From Tillandsia leiboldiana (lineage: Eukaryota; Streptophyta; Magnoliopsida; Poales; Bromeliaceae), in NCBI GenBank assembly GCA_029204045.2, contig JAQNDB010000166.1, forward strand, positions 57,747 to 121,746: a stretch of DNA of 64,000 nucleotides, in the 5' to 3' direction. The notes beneath the pieces are model-generated. The model was not told the DNA's origin. It searched no databases and worked only from the letters and a program-made list of their open reading frames with translations. A program made the position numbers and the translations under genes. The first letter of the stretch is position 1, and each line of letters starts with the position of its first letter. This document shows positions 34,801 to 44,800 of this stretch, piece after piece.

Positions 34801-37800
34801 CTACCAATTCGACTTGTTTCTACCCATTGAACCTCCAAGAGGTTGGGTTGCCGTCGCCGGTAGTTTCTCTTGTGGGCTAAGCCCCATCCCCCTCGACGAT
34901 TCTAGGATCACAGTCCTAGACAAACCTTTAGTAAGCTGATCAGCTAAGTTCTTTGCAGATCTCGCAAATTCCAATGCAATTACATTTTCCTTAATATTCT
35001 GCCGAATATACTTGTGTCTTACTTTCATAAATCTATTCATCTTTGTTTCCACATTTTCTTGAGCACATTTGTCAATAGCAGATCTACAATCACAATGTAT
35101 ACACACTGGTGCCAAAGGTCGCTCCATCAGTGGCAAGTCATACAGAAATTCTCTAATCCACTTAGCCTCTGCTACAGTGGTATCTAAAGCTATTAATTCA
35201 GATTCCATTGTACTTCTAGCTATCAATGATTGTTTCGATGACTTCCAAGAAACAGCTGCTCCACCAAGGAGAAAAACAAATCCAGTGGTTGACTTCACAT
35301 CAGCTGTATCACTTATCCAATTAGCATCACTAAATCCTTCTAATACAGCAGGGAAACCACAAAAATGCAATCCATAAGATACAGTGCCTTTCAGATATCT
35401 CAAAACTCTTTCTAAGGCATTCCAATGTTCTCTATTTGGGTTATGAGTATATCTTCTCAATCTGTTCACAGCATAGGCTAAGTCAGGTCTAGTGTAATCT
35501 ACAAGATAACCTAGAGATCCTATAATCTGAGCATACCTATTCTGTCCTATAGGATCACCTTTATTCTTCTTAAGATGTACACTAGGATCATAAGGTGTTA
35601 CAACAATCTTAGAATCAAAATATCCAAATTTCTTTAACACTTGTTCACTGTAGTGAGATTGGCTCATAATAATTTCATTTGATTTTCTTATGATCTTCAT
35701 ATTCAGAATCACATCAGCTTGCCCAAGATCCTTCATATCAAAATTATTATTAAGTAATTTCTTAACATCCATTATCACATCCATATTTGTTCCAAAGATC
35801 AAAATATCATCAACATACAAACATAGGATTACTATCTGTCCATTGTATTCCTTAGAGTACACACATTCATCAGACATGTTTACATGAAAACCATCTTTTA
35901 CTACTAAAGAGTCAAATTTCAAATGCCATTGCTTTGGAGCTTGTTTAAGTCCATATAAAGATTTTGTCAACTTGCAAACTTTATTTTCATGTCCAGCAAC
36001 AATAAATCCCTCAGGCTGCTTCATATAAATCTCTTCCTCTAAATCACCATTTAGAAAAGCAGTCTTAACATCCATCTGATGAATAATCAACTTATGGACA
36101 GAGGCTAAAGCTAGCAGAATCCTAATAGAAGTAATCCTAGCTACAGGAGCATAGACATCAAAATAATCTACACCAGGCTTCTGGGAAAAACCCTGAGCTA
36201 CAAGTCTAGCTTTATACTTATCTACAGATCCATCTGGTTTCAATTTCTTCTTAAAGATCCATCTACATCCTATAGGCTTACAACCTACAGGTAAAACAGA
36301 TAACTCCCAAGTATGATTCTGTAGAATAGATTGCTTCTCCAACTTAACAGCTTCTTTCCAAAATGATGCATCTACAGAAGTCATAGCTTGGTCAAAGGTT
36401 GATGGGGTATCTTCTACAAGAAGGACACAGAAATCATCACCAAAAGTCTTCTCAATCCTAGGACGCTTACTTCTCCTAGGTTCAGACTCTTCTATAGGTT
36501 CACTAGTACCGAGTCTACTAGATCCACCTATAGTCTCCACATGAACAGGTCTATCTATTCTAGTTCTAAAAGGAAAGATATCCTCAAAGTATACTACATC
36601 TCTAGCTTCAATAATTGTATTGTTAGAAATCTCATTAACCTCAGAATTTACCACCAAGAATCTATTAGCATTACTACCATCTGCATAGCCTAAGAAAACA
36701 ATATCCACAGTTTTAGGACCAATCTTTCTCTTCTTATTTTCGGGAATCTTTACTTTAGCTAGGCAACCCCACACTTTAAAATAATTCATATTAGGTTTCC
36801 TACCCTTCCAAATTTCATAAGGAGAAACAAAAGAACTCTTGTGGGGAATCCTGTTAAGAATTACACAAGCAGTCATCAAAGCTTCACCCCACAAGTTCTC
36901 GAGTGCACCAGAACTAATAATCATTGAATTTACCATATCCATCAAAGTTCTATTTTTCCTTTCAGCTACTCCATTAGATTGAGGTGAATAAGGTGCAGTC
37001 ACTTGATGTACAATTCCAAATTCTTGACAGAAAACAGTCATCTCATTTGATGTATATTCACCTCCTCGATCAGATCTTAAAATCTTAATTTTCTTATCCA
37101 ATTGATTTTCAACCTCCGCTTTATAAATCTTAAATTTATTCAAAACTTCATCTTTATTCTTAATCAGATAAATATAACAATACTTTGAATGATCATCAAT
37201 GAATGTTACAAAATATTTGCTTCCACCCCTACTGGGTCTACATCCATCACAAACATCACTGTGTATAAGTTATAGCAGATCAGAATCTCTATCTACAGAT
37301 TTAAATGGTCTTCTAGGTTCCTTAGCTTGCACACATAGTTCACATCTATGATCATTTGAAACAGACTTAGGAATTAAATCCAAATTCATCAATCTCTTAA
37401 TAGTATTAAAATTCACATGTCCCAATCTTCCATGCCAAACATTAGATGAAACAACATTCAAAATCATACTTTCATTAAAAATAGAAGTCATTACAGAAAG
37501 CTTAAACAAACCATCACTCAAAAATCCTTTCCCAATAAAGTTCACACCTTTAGTAATTACTACCCTATTACATTCAAAAACAAACTTAAAACCTTGGTGA
37601 ACTAAAAGAGAAGCACTAATCAAGTTTTTCCTAAGATCAGGAACATGATGCACGCCGTGCAAGGAAAGAGTCTTCCCAGAGGTCAACTTCAGGTCCACTC
37701 GACCAGTCCCAAGCACGCGTGAAGATGCTGCATTTCCCATGTTCACCGATCCTCCACCTGAGTCCTGATAAGTGGAAAACCAAGAACGGTCAGAGCAAGC

Positions 37801-38756
37801 ATGTACATTTGCTCCAGAGTCAATCCACCAATCAGAAGAACTAAGAGCAAGGTTAACCTTGGGTAAGCTAGTTCCTAACCTGAAAGTGGAGTCAGAAGGG
37901 TCGGGTACATCAGTCAACATGTTCAACTGACGCTCAGGAGGAGCTCCCTTCTTCTTTGGTGCGGAAGGTCGAGTCTTGCGAAAATAGCAGTCCTTCGCAA
38001 AGTGGTTCGTCTTCCCGCACACAAAGCATCCAGAATTCACTCCACTCTCCTTAGGTGCAGGCTTCTTAAAGTTTGGGTTGAACTTTCTATGTTGGAAAGG
38101 CTTCTTCTTAAAGTTCCTAAAGGGTTGAAAATTTCTACCCTTAGGTTTTGGGTTCTCTACTACGTTGGCTTGGGTAGAAGGCTCGCTAGACTTCTTATCT
38201 CTAGCTCGGTTGGTTTCTTCTATCCTAAGAGATCTTAGGACAAAATTCAGAGAAAGTTCATTTTGATTGTGGTTCAGATCATTAGCATGGCTAGACCAGG
38301 AAGGAGGCAATTTATCTATTAAAGTGGCAACTAGAAAACTCTCATCTAGATCTATACCACTAGATCTAAGCTGCTCAATAATGTACTCAAAATTCTGTAG
38401 TTGGTCAGACATTGGTTTACTATCTACCAATTTAAACTTGAGCAAATCTGAAGCTTGGTACCTCTTCTTAGTAGGATCAATCTGGCCATACTTTTGTTCT
38501 AAGGAAATCCAGAGTTCCCTAGCAGTCTGAAAACTACAGTAAATGTCATAAAGCTTATCAGATAGGGTGCTAAGGATCCGGTTCAGACAATGATAATTAA
38601 TCATAGTAGGATCAGTAGGAGGCACAGGTATAGGAACAGGTGCAACACCAGGAGGAGTAGGAGCACTCTGAGACTGGCTGCGAGTCTGAGGGCGATTTGC
38701 CACAGACTGAATAGCACCATCAGGTGCAGTTTCATTGCCATTTTCAACAGTATCTG
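34801..38756 (-). pseudogene. gag-pol: Copia A gag-pol, main part (one in-frame stop, 5' end displaced)
   Basis: One continuous reading frame interrupted only by TAA at 37272-37270. Minus-strand order: Gag with CCHC knuckle C-F-V-C-G-K-T-N-H-F-A-K-D-C (about 38028-37987); protease W-W-I-D-S-G (D-S-G at 37821-37813); pre-integrase W-H-G-R-L-G-H; integrase with S-D-V-C-D, L-R-S-D-R-G-G-E-Y and N-G-V-A-E-R-K-N-R; RT with M-D-V-K-T-A-F-L-N-G and Y-V-D-D at 35817-35806; RNase H with S-D-A-N-W, ending at 34801. The stop sits just before the integrase catalytic core, is shared by both contigs, and probably replaces a sense codon. The true start of gag lies at 62328, beyond gypsy B. The region 34327-34800 is 3' untranslated sequence. 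Confidence 0.92.
38752..38756. other. Target-site duplication ATCTG of gypsy B (left copy)
   Basis: ATCTG precedes TGTCACGCC; the partner ATCTG is at 62212-62216 after TCCTACA. Both copies lie within the copia A gag frame. Confidence 0.92.
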
Positions 38757-40428
38757 TGTCACGCCCCGGGTGTAAACCAGAACCCGGACCCGTCTACAGA
38801 TCCGCCGTGCACACGGTATTTCCCGTGTACACGAAGCGTCAGTAACCTGCTCAGATATAAGAGATAATAATAAAAGAGCATAAAAGTCAGAGCTGAACTA
38901 AAACTACTGTATCTCAGACAGAAACTGGAAGTAAGAAGTACAACTGTAAAATAAATACAACATCTCTCCCAGCTCACCACAAATATACAACTAGCTGGCA
39001 AAAGCCAGACCCAAAAGGAAACATAAAAATACTGTCTGAGAAAACCAGGTACACCAAAAACTCCAGCTAACATCCCTCGGGTGGCTCGCTAACTAATCCG
39101 CAATCCTCTTACCTCGATCCGCTGCTGACGGCCCAGCAACTCCCGCAGAGGACTCTGCAAAACAAGGGGGAAAAAGAACAAAGGAAAGACAATGGGGGTA
39201 AGTACTACTATAAAACAGTAGCCTCCCCTAGTGGGTAAAGCCTCAACTCGGACATGCCCACCAGGTCAACCAGAGGCAAAAGAGAAGAAAAAGGGGAAAA
39301 GCTAGGTATGACATCTGATAAGTGCAATCCCCTAAAAAGCCTCTACATGTCAAGCTCATAAGAATGGAGTGTATGCATCAGTAGCTAGAAGCCTGCCTAA
39401 AGAACCCAATCCGACCACCGGTAGACACTGGTACTGCCTGCTCTGCCTGCCGCAACGGGTATGCCAGCCTATGCATAACACCGAAGCAAAGGAGTCTCAA
39501 GGACTCAAAGTCTGTCTGACGCACACTCCGGAGTGGCACTCGAGGGGAGCGACCCACACGAGTAAAGTAAGTAACCACAAGTAACCTGATGTAGCAGGAC
39601 TGGATCGTGACTCAGATCAAGTGGGAAAAACCCTCCACAAAAGATAGCCCGATCCCCCTCACCCAATCTGATGCAACAGTATAACCCGGTCAACCACCCA
39701 AAATCCGTGGTTGCCGCTGTCATAAAGCCCAGCCTGTCCCAAATCCCCAGCAACCAGACAACACTATCCCAGCTCCCGCTCGAACCCGAGCACGCTAGCC
39801 CCCAAGTCTAAATAACAGGAGAAAGAAACTGAAAGCATGGTTTCTCCTAAGTCAATTCCCAAATGATGGTGCATCAGTAAATAGTGACTCAGCTATGTGA
39901 CCAGTTTAAGCATGCAATTGTTCCAATATTTTAGTCTACTTTACATGAATAAATATAATGAAGCATTAAGTGTCAAACATACTGTCTCAAGGTAAGGCTC
40001 CCTATAGCAAAGTCATAATTTGCTAACCTATCACTAAACATGCTGTCCAGGATAAATATTAAATAAACAGAGTAATCATGATACCGAGCTCATGCCAAAA
40101 ATGTCAACGTCATGGATCAATTGTCAACTATTTACTCTCTTATTGCATGCAATGTCATCAACAATAAGCTAGGCCATCCTAACATTAGGTTACTCTGATA
40201 TTCCTAGTGGGCACACCAAAAGAGAGGAGTACAACAACCACCCATCTGAAGTGCTAACTGTCCGGATCCGTACAGCAAGAAAATACCAAAACTCCAAATC
40301 CTTGCTCCCACAATTTTAGCACACCCGAAATATTCCTGGTACAATACAAAGCTCACTAATTACACTTAGGCTCCCAATTATTGCTCTTATAACCACATAC
40401 AACCTCGGATTCAAAACTGTTAAATTAT
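38757..40428 (-). repeat. Gypsy B 3' LTR, segment 1
   Basis: 1672 bp from TGTCACGCCCCGGG to the copia B target ATTAT (40424-40428). It matches 58950-60614 of the 5' LTR. No genes; short open frames here are not conserved as proteins. Confidence 0.93.
40424..40428. other. Target-site duplication ATTAT of copia B (left copy)
   Basis: The partner is at 52164-52168. The undisrupted site, with a single ATTAT, is present at 60610-60614 in the other gypsy B LTR, giving a direct before-and-after comparison. Confidence 0.95.
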
Positions 40429-40655
40429 TGTTACGGAATTTGAGTTGGCGTAGTTTCGTGAAAGTCTCAAGTCTTGAAGATTGAAGGTGAAGAAAGTTGG
40501 ATCATTTAACTCAATCTCAAGAAAGAAGAATTCAAAAGGATCAGGTATGTTTAACCTAAGATTTTGTGTGATCCGAATACTTCTTGTAGTGTAGAAACAC
40601 TTGGAAGAATCTTTCATTGCATAAAAATCAAAAACTGGACTTGGGACATGTTCAG

Positions 40656-40940
40656 GGTCCGGATCAGGTTGTTCGATCCGGATCCCGAAGGTGGTTTGTT
40701 CATACACCAGTTCAATCCGGATCGTAGCCTCTCTTGATCCGGATCCCGAACACTGAGTTTACCATCTTTCTTGAACGATCCGGATCAGGCTTCGCAATCT
40801 GGATCCCGAACGTTGATGTTTGGTGAACTGTATGAACGATCCGGATCAAGCACTTCGATCCGGATCCCGAACCCTCGTTTTTCTGGAATTACCTGACTCG
40901 TTACGACGATCCGGATCACAGCTAATCCGATCCGGATCGC
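40656..40940 (+). promoter_or_regulatory. GATCCGGATC palindrome array in copia B LTR (also 14720-15003 and 51040-51323)
   Basis: Ten copies of GATCCGGATC or one-base variants in about 285 bp, arranged as five pairs. In most pairs the second member is extended to GATCCGGATCCCGAA. The array ends about 65 bp upstream of the TATA box, the place for an enhancer. Palindromic LTR motifs have been described in Sireviruses; that these bind a factor is an inference. Confidence 0.85.
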
Positions 40941-41004
40941 CGTCCGTAAAATTTCCAGAAATGTTAGGTTTTTGATTCTTATCTCCTTCCTAGGGATTCT
41001 AACC

Positions 41005-41012
41005 TATAAATA
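41005..41012 (+). promoter_or_regulatory. TATA box of copia B LTR
   Basis: CCTATAAATAGACC is close to the ideal plant TATA context, in element orientation. Transcription should start about 25-35 bp downstream. The same box lies at 15069-15076 and 51389-51396. Confidence 0.85.
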
Positions 41013-41303
41013 GACCCTATGATTCATTTCCTAGGGTAAGCCGATAAAAAGGAAAATAGCCGTCATTTTCATATATCATCTTTTACGGCTCTAGATCCAC
41101 ATATAGAGAAGAAAGGAAATCATTAGAGAACACTCTATGTTTCTTCATCTATATTGATTTGTTTGATTCTAGGTTTTCATACTCACATCTTGAGTTGAAT
41201 CAAACTAATAAATACTTAGATGGTATTTCCGATCTATCTTTGATCTAAGTATTCGGCGGATCACCACCACCCAAAAACAACGATTTACCCCAAAAATCGG
41301 CGC

Positions 41304-41476
41304 GTGGATTCGCGTGTCCTTGTGGATTCAAGGTTCAACCGCTCTCGTGGATTCGGAGCGAGGCACGTTCGTGGATTCGAAGGGTGCTATTGGGTGAAGA
41401 CCGTGGATTCGGTCGGACGTCGTGGATTCGACGTTGGACGCCGTGGATTCGGCGTTGGGCGCAGATCGTGGATTCG
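41304..41476 (+). repeat. GTGGATTC(G/A) interspersed repeat in copia B LTR
   Basis: Eight copies of GTGGATTCG or GTGGATTCA in 173 bp, spaced 10 to about 30 bp apart, downstream of the TATA box and so probably in the transcript leader (R/U5). It also lies at 15368-15540 and 51688-51860. An 82-codon frame crosses it in all three LTR copies, but this only reflects LTR identity. Confidence 0.85.
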
Positions 41477-41781
41477 AGAAGCGTCGCGGAGCGAGCGGAG
41501 AAGATCCTCTAGGAGCGTATGGAAAAGGTTGAGTCGTAAGTGTGTACGGTAAATCACCTTGTACGTGTTTTAATTCTAGTGGATTTCTGCCGTGTTATCG
41601 GTCCCGTGGTTTTTTACTCCGGTGATGGAGTTTTCCACGTAAAAATCTTGCGTATTATTTTTATTTCCGCATTGGGTTTTTATCGCAACGATTTTTTGAG
41701 TGTTTATACGTTTACACCTATTCACCCCCCTCTAGGTGTTTTTTCCCCTATTTAGATCCTTATTACATATAACCCAACAAG

Positions 41782-41792
41782 TGGTATCAGAG
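41782..41792 (+). promoter_or_regulatory. Primer binding site, tRNA-iMet, copia B
   Basis: TGGTATCAGAG, 2 bases after the 5' LTR end. Confidence 0.93.
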
Positions 41793-41812
41793 AGGGAATA
41801 GGGTTGTAAACA

Positions 41813-44800
41813 ATGGTTGAAGGTGGAAACATCAACCGACCCCCGTTCTTCGATGGAACAAATTATGCGTACTGGAAAGTACGGATGAAAGCCTTTTTAA
41901 TTTCCATCGACGAACGGGTGTGGCAATCAATTGAATTAGGATGGTCTAATCCAACTGAATTTATTGGTGATGTTCGCACCTTAAAACCTAGGTCGAAATG
42001 GACCAAGGAAGAGTTAGATTCATCTTCTTACAATGGCAAGGGAATTAATGCTATCTTTAATGCCTTATCTCAAACTGAATTCTCTCGCGTCTCGGCATGT
42101 GAGACTGCGAAAGAAATCTGGGATGTTCTTCAGGTTACACATGAGGGAACTAACCTCGTGAAGATTCAGAAACTGCAAATGCTTACGAGCAAGTTTGACT
42201 CTATCTTAATGGCAGAAAATGAATCTTTCACGGACTACTATACACGATTGCAAGACATCGTAAACTCATGTGCTAATCTGGGAGAGAAGATTCCAGAATT
42301 TAAGATTGTAAGAAAGATCTTAAGAACTCTTCCTGAACGATTTCGCCCAAAGGTTACTGCCATTGAAACTATTAAACACCCGGACGAAATACGTATAGAA
42401 GAATTAGTTGGTTTATTACAAACTTATGAAATGACATTTACTACTAACAATTCTTCTGGAAAGGTATCCACTTCTAAGTCTTCAGGTTATGCGTTGAAAA
42501 CAACTAAGGAAGAAGACGCGGATACATCCTCCTCAGACGATGACGAGAACCTTTCTATGGAGGAATTTGAGAAGCAGCTCGCTCTCTTGACAAGGAAGTT
42601 TCGCCGCAACTTTCGAAGGGGTAATTCAAGCAAATCTCCATCCTTCGGAAAGTCGAACAAAGGCAAGGGTACTTCAAGTTACAAGTCAAGAAAGCAAGAG
42701 AACTTCTCAAAGGATAAGAAAAGTTCAGAAGGACAACTTCAATGCTTCAAATGTCGAGGCTACGGCCACATTGCAACGGAGTGTCCTAACAAGTATCCGG
42801 CAAAGAAGAAGGCGATGCAAGTCGTCACTTGGGATGACAACTCAACGTCAAATGAGTCGTCTTCGAGTGATGAAGAAAAGAGCTCCACCGCATTCCACGC
42901 GTCCGTATCTTCACCCTTCATGTGCTTTATGGCAAGTACATCCGAGTCGTTGTCCAACTCCACTGTTGAAAAGAATGCAACGGACAATGAAACGGATGAT
43001 TCGGAAGGTGAAGATTTTGCTCTAGCCTACCACAGACTTTTGAGGGATTCAAAGAAAGTGGCTAAGCAAAACAAGAGTTTGAGAGGGAGAGTGCATGATC
43101 TCGAAGAAGAAGCAAAAAGAGCGACTTCTCTCTCAAACGCTCTTGAAGTGGAAAGGGAAAACCTGATAAAAGCAAATGTTTCCCTTCAAGAGTCCAATGA
43201 GCAACTTGAGAAGGAACATACAAATCTGGTGGATAACGCGAATCACTTCTCAAAGCTCTACAACGAGGCTCGACAGGATAACCTGGAAATGACAAAGACC
43301 ATTTTCCAACTCAAGGATGACTTACAGCGATTCTCTTCAGGAAGGAGTAAGTTGGATAGACTTCTTGGTCTTGGTCAATCAAATCGGTTAGGCCTCGGAT
43401 ACACTCAAACTGGAAACAGTCCAAGTTCGAGTGGGACAGTTTTTGTGCCTCAGTCGGTATCTCCTCCTCCGACACCGGAATTCAAGACAAACAACGACAA
43501 CAAACCTACTTCATCCTTTTTGGGATCGTCAAGATCTAAGGTATGTTTTCGTTGTGGTGTTTCAGGGCACATAAGAAGATATTGCAAGACGGGAGTCGAA
43601 CGCTCATCTCAAGGACCTCTTGCAACAACTACCAAAAAGGCTCCTCCCCGAAAATCAAAGCAAAACTTTTCAAATGAAAAGAGACTTGGTAGTTCATCGC
43701 GCAAGACGATTTCATCAAGGAACAACAATCGCTATAACAAGACGCCTTCACCTAGGCATATAACTTCACGACCATTACCGACGCACTCCAAAAGGGTTTG
43801 GGTGCGCAAAGGTGAAATTTTCCCTTGTCTTGTTTCCAATGTTTCCTTGCATGCATATGATAGTTCGTCTTGGTATCTGGATAGCGGGTGTTCCCGTCAT
43901 ATGACCGGTGACAAAAATAGTTTTCAAAATCTTGAGAAAATCTCCGGAGGACTTGTTGTTTTCGGAGACGGTCGTTCTTCCAAAATTGTTGGAAAAGGGA
44001 CGGTAGCTATTCCAGATGGCCCGATTTTGAAAAACGTCTTATTTGTTGATGGCCTTAAGACTAACCTCATAAGCATAAGTCAACTTTGCGACAATGGTTT
44101 TTCAGTTAACTTTTCATCTGTTGAATGCGTTGTAACTGATAAGGACCATGTTTTCTTTTTAAAAGGGGTTAGATCTGAAAACAATTGTTATGTTGTTCCT
44201 AATAAATTTTCTGAAAATTGTAACTTAGCCACTTTGAATAATGAAACTCTTTGGCATGAAAGGCTAGGTCACTTAAATTTTAAGGAACTTACTAGAATTT
44301 CAAACAAGGACGTGGTCAAGGGGGTTCCAAAACTTTTATTTAAACAAAACGTTGTGTGTGGTGGTTGCCAAAAGGGAAAACAGTCTAGGACTGCACACAA
44401 GAACTTGAACCACGTTGGTACAAAACGGCCCTTGGAACTTTTGCACATGGACTTAATGGGGCCGACCCGTCAACCATCTTTGGGAGGTAAATGGTATATT
44501 TTTTTATTGGTTGATGATTTCTCTCGGTATTCTTGGGTAGCATTTTTAAAAGAGAAAGCTGATACTTTTGATTCTTTTCACGAGATTTGCCTTCGTATTA
44601 TGATTGAAAAGAATGAAAAGATCATTCGTGTTAGAAGTGATAGAGGTGGAGAATTCATTAATTCAAAATTCATTGACTTTTGTACTTCAAACGGTATTAA
44701 GCATGAACTCTCTGCACCCTATACACCTCAACAGAATGGTGTTGTCGAGCGCAAGAACAGGGTTGTTCAAGAGATGGCGCGTGTGATGCTTCATAGCCGG

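Larger units (their letters stand above)
40429..41779 (+). repeat. Copia B 5' LTR
   Basis: 1351 bp, TGTTACGG to ACCCAACA. It contains palindrome array 40656-40940, TATA box 41005-41012 and GTGGATTC repeats 41304-41476. At several positions it differs from both the 3' LTR and the contig 1 5' LTR. Confidence 0.96.
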
